The notes under the pieces are model-generated. The model had not been told where the DNA came from. It saw only the letters and a list, made by a program, of their open reading frames with translations, and made no database searches. Below are positions 37,461-45,837 of a DNA stretch of 64,000 nt, one piece after another (the first letter of the stretch is position 1; every line of letters begins with the position of its first letter). The DNA comes from Micromonospora sp. WMMD812 (lineage in GTDB: Bacteria > Actinomycetota > Actinomycetes > Mycobacteriales > Micromonosporaceae). The position numbers and the translations under genes were made by a program. The stretch is from contig NZ_CP114904.1 in NCBI RefSeq assembly GCF_027497215.1, forward strand, positions 6,416,501 to 6,480,500, given 5' to 3'.

Positions 37461-38321
37461 TTACGGGTCGCGGCGGTGGACGACGACGCCGGCGGCCACG
37501 ACGGACGCCAGCGACCAGCCGGCGAAGGCCAGCCAGGAGCCCGCGACGCTGGCCGGGAACGGATCCGGGTGCAGGATGTCGGGATGCACCTCGATCAGCC
37601 GCTGCCAGGCCGCGACGGGGAGCACGTGGCGGAGTTCGGCGATCCACCGGTGCTTCTCGCTGTCGACGACCAGCGGTAGCAGCACGAGCACCGACGTGGC
37701 CGCGACGACAGCCCCGGCGGCGTGCCGGATCACCGCGCCGAGCCCCGTCCCGAGCAGTGCGCACACCGGCACGAGCAGCGCGCTGGCGAGCACGGCGCGC
37801 GCCACCCCCGGCTCGCCGATCGACCACTCGGCGTCGCGTCCGGCGAGGATCGCCTGGGACACCCCGAAGGAACCCGCCGAGGTGACCAGGCCGAACACGA
37901 GCATGACCGCGGTCAGCACGGCGGCCTTCGCCGCCACCACCGACCGACGGGCGGGGACGGCGGCGAACGTGGTGCGGATGAGCCCGCTCTGGCACTCGCC
38001 GACGACGGTCAGCGCGCCGACGGTGGTCGCGGCGAGCATCAGCAGCAGGTAGCCGGCCTCCGGAAAGGCGTCCCGCACCGGTCCGTAGAGGTGGAACATC
38101 TCCCGCCGCCCGTCCGGGTATGTCGGCCAGTTCCGGTAGTCGGCCAGGCTGGCGTTGACGCTGACGGCGATGACGAACAGGAAGACCAGCGGCAGCGTCC
38201 ACCGGGTCGAGCGCAGTGACCACAGTTTGATCCACTCCGCGGCCAGCAGGTCGGCGAACCGGGCCGGGGGGTGGGTCGCGGCCGTACGGGTGGGCCGCTC
38301 GGTGGTGGTGGCGGTGCTCAT
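37461..38321 (-). CDS. ABC-2 type permease
   Basis: A 286-residue membrane protein with about six spans: FADLLAAEWIKLWSLRSTRWTLPLVFLFVIAVSV, LLLMLAATTVGALTVVGECQSGLIRTTFAAVPARRSVVAAKAAVLTAVMLVFGLVTSAGSF, and three more to the C-terminus. The E-W-x-K-x-x-S-x-R-S start and the TTFAAVPARR loop are typical of actinobacterial ABC-2 exporter permeases. Its start overlaps the ATPase stop (ATGA). Substrate unknown; lipid, peptide or antibiotic export is common for the class. Confidence 0.88.
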   Translation of the reverse strand: MSTATTTERPTRTAATHPPARFADLLAAEWIKLWSLRSTRWTLPLVFLFVIAVSVNASLADYRNWPTYPDGRREMFHLYGPVRDAFPEAGYLLLMLAATTVGALTVVGECQSGLIRTTFAAVPARRSVVAAKAAVLTAVMLVFGLVTSAGSFGVSQAILAGRDAEWSIGEPGVARAVLASALLVPVCALLGTGLGAVIRHAAGAVVAATSVLVLLPLVVDSEKHRWIAELRHVLPVAAWQRLIEVHPDILHPDPFPASVAGSWLAFAGWSLASVVAAGVVVHRRDP

Positions 38322-39229
38322 CGGGCCTCCCCGGCGGAGTATTCGACGCTGTCGGCGGTGAGTTCCATGAAGGCCTCCTCCAGCGAGGCGGTACGGGTGG
38401 TCAGCTCGTGCAGCGGGATCCGGTGGGCGAACGCGAGCTCGCCGACGCGGGTGGCGGTCAGGCCGGTCACGGTGAGCACCCCGGCGCCGTCCGGGCGAGC
38501 GGTCGCACCCTCGGCGGTCAGCGCGACGGTCAGCGCCGCCGGGTCGGGCGTACGCACCAGGACGCTGGTCCGGGTGCTCCGGGCGGAGAGCTCGGCCAGG
38601 CTCTGCTCGGCCACCAGCCGCCCCCGGCCGATGACCACGAGCCGGTCGGCGCAGTTCTCCATCTCGCTCATGAGGTGGCTGGAGACGAAGACGGTCCGCC
38701 CCTCGGCCGCCAGCCGCCGGAACAAGTCCCGTACCCAGCGCACGCCCTCCGGGTCCAGGCCGTTGAACGGCTCGTCGAACAGCAGCACCGGGGGGTCACC
38801 CAGCAACGCGGCGGCGATCCCGAGCCGCTGCCGCATGCCCAGCGAGTAGCCGACGATCCGCCGCCGGGCGGCCGCGGCCAGCCCGACCTCGGCGAGCACC
38901 TCGTCCACCCGCCGACGGGGGATGCCGTTGCTGCGGGCCAGCGCGGACAGGTGCGCCACCCCGGTGCGTCCACCGTGTACGTCCCCGGCGTCGAGCAGCG
39001 CGCCGGCGTGGCGCAGCCCCCGGGGGTGGTCGGCGAACCGGACCCCGGCGACCGTGACCGTTCCGCTGGTCGGCCGGGTGAGGCCCAGGATCATCCGCAG
39101 CGTCGTGGACTTGCCCGCGCCGTTGGGGCCGAGGAACCCGGTGACCTGGCCGGGCGGCACGCCGAGGGTCAGCTCGTCGACGGCCGTCGTACGGCCGTAC
39201 CGTTTGGTTAGCGCGTGTAGTTCGATCAT
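38318..39229 (-). CDS. ABC transporter ATP-binding protein
   Basis: A 303-residue ATPase of the drug-exporter (DrrA/CcmA-like) type: Walker A GPNGAGKSTTLRMI, signature YSLGMRQRLGIAAALLGDP, Walker B LLFDEPFNGLDPEG, H-loop VSSHLMSEME, and a C-terminal regulatory domain (after about residue 220). ATG 39229 begins the canonical MIELHALTKRYG. It is translationally coupled to the permease and divergent from a sensor kinase-regulator pair across 132 bp, which probably controls it. Confidence 0.94.
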   Translation of the reverse strand: MIELHALTKRYGRTTAVDELTLGVPPGQVTGFLGPNGAGKSTTLRMILGLTRPTSGTVTVAGVRFADHPRGLRHAGALLDAGDVHGGRTGVAHLSALARSNGIPRRRVDEVLAEVGLAAAARRRIVGYSLGMRQRLGIAAALLGDPPVLLFDEPFNGLDPEGVRWVRDLFRRLAAEGRTVFVSSHLMSEMENCADRLVVIGRGRLVAEQSLAELSARSTRTSVLVRTPDPAALTVALTAEGATARPDGAGVLTVTGLTATRVGELAFAHRIPLHELTTRTASLEEAFMELTADSVEYSAGEAR

Positions 39230-39349
39230 GCCTGTACGGTGCCGGGCGGCGACCCGGCCGGGCATCGCGCCGCGGGCCACAACCGCCGTCCGTCGATGCG
39301 CCCCGGGGCGTACGCCCGTGGGCCGATGCCGGTGCGCACCCCGGCTGGC

Positions 39350-39355
39350 TACCGT
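39350..39355 (+). promoter_or_regulatory. -10 box of the sensor kinase gene, leaderless
   Basis: TACCGT predicts +1 at 39362, the A of the ATG, which fixes the start against longer in-frame readings. Confidence 0.6.
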
Positions 39356-39361
39356 AAGCGC

Positions 39362-40549
39362 ATGGCCGCCCTCGCCCTTCCGCCGCAGCGCGTCCCGCGA
39401 GCGGTGCGCGCGGTGCTGGCCTGGACCGGCGTCGCCCTGCTGCCGCCCGCCCTCGTGCTCGCCTCGGTGCTCGCGGACAGCCCCGACGCCTACGGGTTCG
39501 GCGAGTGGTGGATCCCGGAGCGTTACCTGGTGCCGGTGCTGGCCCTGGCGCCGGCCGCCGGGCTGCTGCGGCGTCGCCCGGTGGTGGCGCTCGGGCTGAT
39601 GCTCGCCGCGGCCTGCCTGGTCACCGTCTCGGTCAACGCCGGGGAGGACGGCTATCTCCGCGACATCTGGTACGCGCAGTTCCTGACCATCGACCTCGTC
39701 GTGGGGCTGGTCGCGGCACAGCGCCGGCGCCGCGTCTCGCTGCCCGTCGCCGCCGGCGTGCTCGTCGTGCAGGTTGCCGCGGCCTTCGTGAACGTCAGCG
39801 CGGACCCGCTCAACCGGGCCGTCCTCTCCCTCCTGGCCGTCGTCACCGCGTGGACGGTCGGCAACTCGGTCCGCGCCCGGCGCGGGTACGCCGAAGCCCT
39901 GCGCGCACACGCGGCCGCCGAGGCGGTCACCGCCGAACGGCTGCGGATCGCGCGGGAGCTGCACGACATGGTGGCGCACAGCATCGGCGTGATCGCCATC
40001 CAGGCGGGCGTGGGCGCCCGGGTCATCGACAGCCAGCCGGCGGAGGCACGGTCCGCGCTGGCCACCATCGAGGCGACGAGCCGGGAGACGCTCGCCGGGC
40101 TCCGCCGTACGCTCGGCGCGCTGCGTCGCCCGCAGGCGGAGTCGGCGTCGCTGGACCCGACGCCCGGCCTCGCCGACCTCGACCGGCTGGTCGCGGCCGC
40201 CGCGGATGCCGGCCTGACCGTGACAGTGCGCCGGCGGGGTGAGTCGGGGCCCCTGCCGTCCGAGGTGGACCTCGCCGCGTACCGAATCGTCCAGGAGGCG
40301 CTCACCAACGTGATCCGGCACGCCGGTGTGCCCGGCTGCCGGATCACCGTGGAGCAGCGACCCGACGAGCTGACCGTGGAGGTCGTCGACGACGGCCGGG
40401 GCGGCCCGGTCGGGGGCGAGGGGCACGGCATCGTCGGCATGCGGGAGCGCGTCGCCCTGCTGGACGGCCGGTTCCACGCCGGGCCCCGGCCGGACGGCGG
40501 CTTCCGGGTGGCCGCCCGGCTGCCGCTCGCGGAGGAGGGGGGCCGGTGA
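39362..40549 (+). CDS. NarL-type two-component sensor histidine kinase
   Basis: A 395-residue membrane kinase. About five hydrophobic segments fill residues 15-160. The HisKA_3 dimerisation helix [25 protein letters not shown] contains the phospho-His; the ATPase domain has the N box [11 protein letters not shown] and the G boxes VVDDGRGG and [11 protein letters not shown]. No extracellular sensor domain is visible, as in cell-envelope-stress (LiaS/DesK-like) kinases. The response regulator gene overlaps it by four bases (GTGA). The divergent ABC exporter is the likely output. Confidence 0.93.
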   Translation: MAALALPPQRVPRAVRAVLAWTGVALLPPALVLASVLADSPDAYGFGEWWIPERYLVPVLALAPAAGLLRRRPVVALGLMLAAACLVTVSVNAGEDGYLRDIWYAQFLTIDLVVGLVAAQRRRRVSLPVAAGVLVVQVAAAFVNVSADPLNRAVLSLLAVVTAWTVGNSVRARRGYAEALRAHAAAEAVTAERLRIARELHDMVAHSIGVIAIQAGVGARVIDSQPAEARSALATIEATSRETLAGLRRTLGALRRPQAESASLDPTPGLADLDRLVAAAADAGLTVTVRRRGESGPLPSEVDLAAYRIVQEALTNVIRHAGVPGCRITVEQRPDELTVEVVDDGRGGPVGGEGHGIVGMRERVALLDGRFHAGPRPDGGFRVAARLPLAEEGGR

Positions 40550-41202
40550 ACGTGCGGGTGCTGCTCGCCGACGACCAGCCGCTGGTCCGCGCCGGCCTGC
40601 GGGTGCTCATCACCGACGCGCCCGACCTGGACGTCGTCGGCGAGGCCGGCAGTGGCGCCGAGGCGATCCGGCTGGCCCGTGACCTGGCGCCGGACGTGGT
40701 GTTGATGGACCTCCGGATGCCCGGCACGGACGGCATCCAGGCGACCCGGGCGATCACCGCGCACGGTGGGCCGACCCGGGTGCTGGTGCTCACCACGTTC
40801 GACGACGACGAGCACGTGCACGGGGCGCTGCGTGCCGGCGCGAGCGGCTTCCTCGTCAAGGACATGGCGCTGGACGACATCCTCGGCGCGATCCGGGTGG
40901 TCGCCGCGGGTGATGCGCTGATCGCGCCCGGCGTCACCCGCCGCCTCATCGCCGAGTTCGTCCGCCGGCCCGGACCCGTCGCCGGCCGGCGCTCCCTCGA
41001 GGGTGTCACCGACCGGGAGCGCGAGGTGCTGACCCTGGTCGGCCGTGGCATGTCGAACGCGGAGATCGCCGCCCACCTGATGATCAGCGTGGCCACCGCC
41101 AAGGCGCACGTGGCCCGGCTCTTCACCAAGCTCGGCGCCCGGGACCGGGTGCACCTCGTGATCGCGGCCTACGAGGCGGGGCTGGTCTCGCCGCCGCGGT
41201 GA
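40546..41202 (+). CDS. NarL/FixJ-family response regulator
   Basis: A 218-residue regulator. The receiver domain has DD at 9-10, the phospho-acceptor Asp55 in [11 protein letters not shown], the conserved Thr of VLTTFDDD and Lys of FLVKDM. The C-terminal LuxR-type HTH reads [52 protein letters not shown]. It is translationally coupled to its kinase. The 128 bp to the next, convergent gene contains a 14-bp palindrome (41204-41217) but no long inverted repeat. Confidence 0.95.
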   Translation: MNVRVLLADDQPLVRAGLRVLITDAPDLDVVGEAGSGAEAIRLARDLAPDVVLMDLRMPGTDGIQATRAITAHGGPTRVLVLTTFDDDEHVHGALRAGASGFLVKDMALDDILGAIRVVAAGDALIAPGVTRRLIAEFVRRPGPVAGRRSLEGVTDREREVLTLVGRGMSNAEIAAHLMISVATAKAHVARLFTKLGARDRVHLVIAAYEAGLVSPPR

Positions 41203-41330
41203 CCCGGACCGGTCCGGCAGGCCGGCAGCGCCGGGCGGACGGGACCCTTCCGGAAAACGCCCCACGGCTTGCGAACCTGACCACCCCATCCGCGTCGTCG
41301 GTCGAACGTGGCCCCCGCCTGGAGCGCGGG

Positions 41331-42200
41331 TCAGTCGCGCAGGGCGGCGGTGACGGCGTCGCGGTTGGCCAGCAGCCAGTCGTGCCAGCCGCGTACCAGC
41401 TCGACCACGCCCGCCGCCCGGAGCCGGCGCATGCCGGGCTCGTTCCGTTCGGCGCCGACGGCGATGCCGCGCCAGGTGCCGCCGATCTGGTCGAGCATCG
41501 TGTCCACCAGCTCGACAGGGGAGAGCGGCGGGCCGTCGTCCCCGCTGTACCAATCGCGGATGAGCCGGGCGCGGCGGGCCAGCTCGCCTGGGTCCGCTCC
41601 CGGACCCAGGCTTGCCCAGTGCCAGCAGGCGAATGCCACGTCCTCGATTCGGCGACCCGGGGACGCGAGGTCCCAGTCCAGGAACGCCACCGGAAGGGGG
41701 CCCTCCGGGAAGTCTCGGTAGACCGTGTTCTTCGGCGACAGATCGCGGTGGCAGACGGTCTCGGCGTCGCCGGCCAGCGGGGTGCCGGCACACGCGTCGT
41801 GCAGCCGCCGGATCAGTCCGGCCAGCCGGATCAGCGCCGGATCGGCGGCGTACGCCGGATCCTCCTCGTCCCGCCAGGGCACCTCGCCGGCGACGTGGCT
41901 GAGCACCTGCCGGCCCTGCTCGTCCGTGCCGAGGTGGCGGGGCGCGAGGTCCGCGCCGACCCGCGCGAGGTGCCCGAGCAGCGCCGCCACGAAGTCGGCG
42001 TTGGCCGGTGGGGTGCGCCGCACGGTGTCCCCGATCCGGACCACCTCGGCGATGAAGCCGCCGCGCAACCGTTGTTCCGTGTCGGCCGGGACCGCCACCG
42101 GCTGCTCCGTCGCGGCCGTGACCGGAGGCGACACCCGCTCCTCGCCGGCCGCGACCGCCGGCGCCGGCGGCCGGCCGTCCGGGCCGGGCCGGCCCGTCAT
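41331..42200 (-). CDS. Aminoglycoside phosphotransferase (APH)-fold small-molecule kinase
   Basis: A 289-residue protein of the APH/choline kinase fold: catalytic loop VCHRDLSPKNTVYRD (H-x-D-x4-N) and the metal-binding FLDWDLASPGRRIEDVAFACW. The N-terminal lobe is short and follows a Pro/Ala-rich tail. ATG 42200 overlaps the TVP38 stop (ATGA). The substrate cannot be predicted; many such actinobacterial kinases are housekeeping or resistance enzymes. It is the last gene of the murT-gatD run. Confidence 0.82.
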   Translation of the reverse strand: MTGRPGPDGRPPAPAVAAGEERVSPPVTAATEQPVAVPADTEQRLRGGFIAEVVRIGDTVRRTPPANADFVAALLGHLARVGADLAPRHLGTDEQGRQVLSHVAGEVPWRDEEDPAYAADPALIRLAGLIRRLHDACAGTPLAGDAETVCHRDLSPKNTVYRDFPEGPLPVAFLDWDLASPGRRIEDVAFACWHWASLGPGADPGELARRARLIRDWYSGDDGPPLSPVELVDTMLDQIGGTWRGIAVGAERNEPGMRRLRAAGVVELVRGWHDWLLANRDAVTAALRD

Positions 42201-42889
42201 CGTGCCGGTACCGCCGCCAGTCGCCGGGCACGCTCGGCCCGCCACCAGCCGCGGAGCAGCACCACGCTGGCGATCAGGCCGAGCCCGGCCGGCGCCGCGG
42301 CGTACCAGTGGAAATCTCCCGGCGAGGTGACCGCCGCGCCGACCGCGGCGTAACCGAACGCGCTCGGGGTGGAGGCGATCACGGTGCCGGCGAGGAACGG
42401 CAGCATCCGCGCCCCGGTGGTGCCGTAGCCGTAGCTGACCAGCCCGAAGCCGCCGACCGGCAGCAGCCGCACGGTGACCACGCCGAGCACGTTCTGCCGG
42501 GTGAACCAGCCGTCCAGGCGGGCCAGCCGCCCGCGGACCCGCTCGGCGACGAACGCCCGGCCCAGCAGGCGGCCGACCACGAAGCCGATCGCCGCCGCCA
42601 GCAGCGCCGCGAGCAGGGCGTACGCGGCGCCCTCGAGCGGGCCGAAGATGGCGCCGGACGCGAGCGTGAGGAAGGTCCGGGGGATCAGGGCGACCAGCAG
42701 CAGCGCGCCGCCGACGACCGCCACGACCGGGGCGAGGCCGCCGAGCCGGTCGGCCAGCCCCGGCAGGTCGGACGGATCCGGCCGGGGCGCCACGAGCAGG
42801 AGGAGGCCGCAGGCGGCGATCACGAGCAGCAGCACCGCGAACCGCACGACCGACGGTTGCCCGAGCACCCGCCGGACGGCTGAGGTCAC
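42197..42889 (-). CDS. TVP38/TMEM64 (DedA-like) membrane protein
   Basis: A 230-residue protein with about six membrane spans and the VTT-domain core: ALIPRTFLTLASGAIFGPLEGAAYALLAALLAAAIGFVVGRLLGR, then RLLPVGGFGLVSYGYGTTGARMLPFLAGTVIASTPSAFGYAAVG. The family includes lipid scramblases and undecaprenyl phosphate transporters. Its GTG overlaps the gatD stop (GTGA). Placed directly after murT-gatD, a role in recycling a lipid carrier for cell-wall synthesis is attractive but unproved. Confidence 0.85.
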   Translation of the reverse strand: MTSAVRRVLGQPSVVRFAVLLLVIAACGLLLLVAPRPDPSDLPGLADRLGGLAPVVAVVGGALLLVALIPRTFLTLASGAIFGPLEGAAYALLAALLAAAIGFVVGRLLGRAFVAERVRGRLARLDGWFTRQNVLGVVTVRLLPVGGFGLVSYGYGTTGARMLPFLAGTVIASTPSAFGYAAVGAAVTSPGDFHWYAAAPAGLGLIASVVLLRGWWRAERARRLAAVPAR

Positions 42890-43608
42890 GGTCGGGCGGC
42901 GGCGGACACCGCGGCGCGGCGCTCGGACCGGAGCCGGTCGGACCAGGTGTCGTCCACCGGCGGAAGCTGGTGCACGCCGGTGGCCCAGCGCAGCAGCAGG
43001 TCGGCCAGGGCCGGGTTGCGGGCCAGCGCCGGCCCGTGCGAGTACGTGCCGAGCAGCTTGCCCCGCCAGGCCCCCTCGGTGGCGCCGTCGTTGCCGATCC
43101 CGGTGGTCACCCGGGCCAGCGGCGAGACGCCCGGGCCGAGGTGGGTGCGGCCGCCGTGGTTCTCGAAGCCGCTCAGCGGCGGGATGCCCAGCCGCGGGTC
43201 GATGTCGCCGGCCAGCTCGCCGACGGCCCGGGTGTCCGCCCGGTCGGAGCTGAGGTCGAGCAGCTCCAGGCCGGCGCACTTGGTGCCCTTGGCGAAGAAG
43301 GAGGTGCCGAGCAGCTGGTAACCGGCGCACACGCCGAACACCACCGAGCCCTGGGCCACCGCCCGGTGCAGGCCGCCGTCGGCGATCAGCCGCTGCGCGC
43401 CCAGCGCCTGCGGGCCGTCCTCGCCGCCGCCGAGCAGGTAGATGTCCGCGGTGGCGGGCAGCCGCTGGTCCGAGCGGACCTCCAGCACCTCCACCGGCAT
43501 GCCGCGCTGGCGCGCCCGCCGCTCCAGGATCAGGGCGTTGCCCCGGTCGCCGTAGGTGGAGAGCAGGTCGGGATAGATCCAGACGATGCGCAAGCTCTCA
43601 GTTGACAC
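42886..43608 (-). CDS. gatD: Lipid II isoglutaminyl synthase, glutaminase subunit
   Basis: A 240-residue class I glutamine amidotransferase. It releases ammonia for MurT, which amidates the alpha-carboxyl of D-Glu in lipid II. The catalytic Cys94 sits in FGVCAGYQLLG and His191 in GTYSHGP; GFENHGGRTHLG is the family's substrate loop. The GTG start overlaps the end of murT by 11 bases, the usual arrangement for the heterodimer. Amidated D-iso-Gln is expected in this organism's peptidoglycan. Confidence 0.95.
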   Translation of the reverse strand: MSTESLRIVWIYPDLLSTYGDRGNALILERRARQRGMPVEVLEVRSDQRLPATADIYLLGGGEDGPQALGAQRLIADGGLHRAVAQGSVVFGVCAGYQLLGTSFFAKGTKCAGLELLDLSSDRADTRAVGELAGDIDPRLGIPPLSGFENHGGRTHLGPGVSPLARVTTGIGNDGATEGAWRGKLLGTYSHGPALARNPALADLLLRWATGVHQLPPVDDTWSDRLRSERRAAVSAAARP

Positions 43609-44860
43609 GGTCCAACTCCGCTCGGATGTCCTGGAACGCGGTGTAGTTGGCGATGACCTCCAGGCGCCCGGCGGGCACCGCGTGGATCGCCTCGGTGAAC
43701 GACCGTACGTGCTGGAACGGCACGTCGTTGACGTCCAGGCGGACCGCCAGGTCGTACGCCCGATCGCCGGTGATCAGCACCTGCCGGCCGCGCAGCGGGG
43801 CGAAGTCCACGTCGAACAGCCACGAGGTGTCCAGCCCGTCGGGGTCCCGCGCGTTGATCGACAGTAGCGTCGGCGCCAGGTCGGCCATGTCGAACGCCTC
43901 GAGCCAGCTGGCCGGGTTCTTGGCCAGCAGCAGCCGGATGTTGCGCCCGTCGCGCTCCACCTGGGCGTAGCGCCCGGCGACCGAGGTGACGCTGGCCAGC
44001 CGGGACACGGCGTCGACCGGCCGTACGCCGAACTCGGCGGCCACCGCGAGCGCGGTCGCCGCGTTGCCGAGGTTGACCTTGCCGGGCAGTTGGAGCGCGA
44101 CCTTGTGCCAGGCGCCCGTCGGGTCCAGCACACCCTCGTCCTCCACCGTCCACTGCGGCTCCGGTCGGCGCAGCGGGCAGCCGGTGCACCACCACTGTTC
44201 ACCGGAGCGCTGGATGGTCGAGCCGCACTCGGGGCAGACCCAGGAGTCGTCGTGCCACCGCTGGCCCGCGCTGAACCAGGTGACGTGTGGCGGGGTGACC
44301 CGGTGGTCGTGGTTGGCCGGGGGCGAGGCGGCCCAGACGACCATGGGGTCGTCGGCGTTGGCCACCACCCGCACGTCCGGGTGCCGGACCAGCGCCGCGC
44401 GCCAGAGCTGCGCCATCATGGCGACCTCCTTGGCGCGGTCGAGCTGGTCGCGGGACAGGTTGAGCAGCGCCACGACGTGCGGCTCGGTGGCCTCCAGCAC
44501 CTGGGCGAGGTAGTGCTCGTCCACCTCGAGCACCGCGTACGGGGTGCTGCCGGCCTTGGCCAGAGCCGAGGTGTGGCCGGTGGGCATGTTGGCGCCGAAG
44601 GAGTTCGTGGCCACCCGGCCCAGCACGCCGACCGCCGCCGCGGCGAGCCGGGTGGTGGTGGTCTTGCCGTTGGTGCCCGAGACGAGCGCGATGGCGCGCC
44701 CGGAGGAGAGGTGCGCGAGCAGGTCTGGGTCGATCTTGAGGCCGATCCACCCGCCGATCACCGAGCCGTCGCCCCGGCCGGCGGCCCGTGACAGGGCCGC
44801 GGCGGTCCGGGACACGGAGCTGGCCACCTTCGCCCGCAGGGGCATCTTCGCGTCCGTCAC
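43598..44860 (-). CDS. murT: Lipid II isoglutaminyl synthase, Mur-ligase subunit
   Basis: A 420-residue Mur-ligase-like enzyme that activates the D-Glu alpha-carboxyl of lipid II with ATP and amidates it with ammonia from GatD. The P-loop is SGTNGKTTTTR (61-71); a zinc ribbon inserted in the middle domain has Cys209, 212, 225 and 228; the C-terminal domain contains the DTSWLFDVDFAPL motif with the catalytic Asp. The GTG at 44860 lies one base after the +1 inferred from TAACCT. It is divergent from mraZ across 340 bp that contain two sets of MraZ-like boxes. Confidence 0.95.
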   Translation of the reverse strand: MTDAKMPLRAKVASSVSRTAAALSRAAGRGDGSVIGGWIGLKIDPDLLAHLSSGRAIALVSGTNGKTTTTRLAAAAVGVLGRVATNSFGANMPTGHTSALAKAGSTPYAVLEVDEHYLAQVLEATEPHVVALLNLSRDQLDRAKEVAMMAQLWRAALVRHPDVRVVANADDPMVVWAASPPANHDHRVTPPHVTWFSAGQRWHDDSWVCPECGSTIQRSGEQWWCTGCPLRRPEPQWTVEDEGVLDPTGAWHKVALQLPGKVNLGNAATALAVAAEFGVRPVDAVSRLASVTSVAGRYAQVERDGRNIRLLLAKNPASWLEAFDMADLAPTLLSINARDPDGLDTSWLFDVDFAPLRGRQVLITGDRAYDLAVRLDVNDVPFQHVRSFTEAIHAVPAGRLEVIANYTAFQDIRAELDRVN

Positions 44861-44867
44861 GCGAGCG

Positions 44868-44873
44868 AGGTTA
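44868..44873 (-). promoter_or_regulatory. Probable -10 box of murT
   Basis: Minus-strand TAACCT (44873-44868) predicts +1 at 44861, next to the GTG at 44860. Confidence 0.5.
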
Positions 44874-45012
44874 CCGGACCACCGGCCCCACCAGATCGCC
44901 GCCGACGGCGAACCGTTCGGCCGGGGAGCGCGCGCGGGCGGCCGATAACGGCTCGGCCGGACAGAGTCGGTCGATGTCGGAAAGCGGACGCCCCGCCGGG
45001 CGCGCTCTCACC

Positions 45013-45028
45013 CTCCACTCCGCTCCAC
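45013..45028 (-). promoter_or_regulatory. Inverted pair of MraZ-like boxes facing murT
   Basis: Read on the minus strand, GTGGAG-N4-GTGGAG matches the unit and 10-bp spacing of the MraZ operator at 45091, but points the other way. It lies about 150 bp upstream of murT. The remaining sequence between 44874 and 45200 shows nothing else. Confidence 0.45.
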
Positions 45029-45084
45029 CCCCTGTGACGTGCGGTTTTGGTCGGAGGCCGGGCGCGCCACGCGGGCGATTCTGG

Positions 45085-45116
45085 TTGCAGGTGGAGGGAA
45101 GTGGAGTAGAGTGGGG
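45085..45116 (+). promoter_or_regulatory. mraZ promoter with overlapping MraZ operator
   Basis: TTGCAG (45085-45090) and TAGAGT (45107-45112) form -35 and -10 boxes 16 bases apart. Three direct repeats GTGGAG, GTGGAG, GTGGGG start at 45091, 45101 and 45111. MraZ operators are known to be three short GTGG/TGGG-type repeats with 10-bp periodicity, and MraZ represses its own operon in several bacteria. The repeats fill the promoter core. Confidence 0.8.
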
Positions 45117-45200
45117 CCCAATGGTGAGGCCGGGAGGGCCCCACCGGCCCGGGGGGTCAGCGGCGCCGCGAACGCCGCTCAAGGGCGAGGGGGTAGGGCC

Positions 45201-45632
45201 GTGTTTCTCGGCACCCACACTCCGCGCCTGGACGACAAGGGCCGGTTGATCCTTCCGGCGAAGTTCCGGGACGAGTTGGCGGGGGGTGTCGTGATCACCA
45301 AAGGGCAGGAGCGCTGCCTCTACGCCTTCCCGATGCCCGAGTTCCAGCGGATCGCGGAGCAACTGCGTGCCCAACCGATGACGAGCAAGGCGGCCCGGGC
45401 CTACAGCCGGGTCTTCTTCGCCAGCGCGCACGACGAGGTGCCGGACAGGCAGGGCCGGGTGACCATCCCGGCGCACCTGCGGGAATACGCCGCCCTCGAC
45501 CGTGAACTGGTGGTCATCGGCGCGAGCACGCGGGTGGAGATCTGGGACAAGGTCGCCTGGGAGACCTACCTCGCCGAGAGCGAAGACGAGTTCGCCGACA
45601 TCGAGGAGGGGGTGCTGCCCGGCGGTCTGTAG
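45201..45632 (+). CDS. mraZ: Transcriptional regulator MraZ
   Basis: A 143-residue DNA-binding protein with two AbrB-like half domains: [25 protein letters not shown] at the N-terminus and [23 protein letters not shown] in the second half, the two D-x-K/Q-G-R motifs that contact DNA. It forms a ring-shaped oligomer and autoregulates the division cluster in other bacteria. GTG 45201 follows a G-rich Shine-Dalgarno and begins the conserved MFLGTH. Three MraZ boxes overlap its promoter. Confidence 0.97.
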   Translation: MFLGTHTPRLDDKGRLILPAKFRDELAGGVVITKGQERCLYAFPMPEFQRIAEQLRAQPMTSKAARAYSRVFFASAHDEVPDRQGRVTIPAHLREYAALDRELVVIGASTRVEIWDKVAWETYLAESEDEFADIEEGVLPGGL

Positions 45633-45681
45633 GGCGGAACGGCGCCCGGCGTACTGCGAGATCTCCAGCCGCTTTCGAGTT

Positions 45682-45707
45682 CCTGGCACCCCTTCCCCGG
45701 TGCCAGG
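45682..45707 (+). other. Hairpin in the mraZ-rsmH gap
   Basis: CCTGGCACC (45682-45690) pairs perfectly with GGTGCCAGG (45699-45707) around 8 bases, and AGATC/GATCT segments flank it. The 205-bp gap to rsmH is long for this operon. No T-tract, so partial termination or mRNA processing are both possible. Confidence 0.55.
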
Positions 45708-45837
45708 CGCACGATCTCTCGGGGGGCCACGGCCTCGCGACGGGCGGGAGCGGATGGGGATCTGGCGGTACGGCGACCGGCGCCGACCGACGCCGGGGCG
45801 CGAGACGGAAGAACGGTAACCAGCGGTGGGGGTCGAC

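Noticed and set aside
41204..41217. 14-bp palindrome CCGGACCGGTCCGG after the response regulator gene
   Set aside because: It has no loop, short arms and a simple GC composition, unlike the long hairpin family; this convergent junction is counted as lacking a member.
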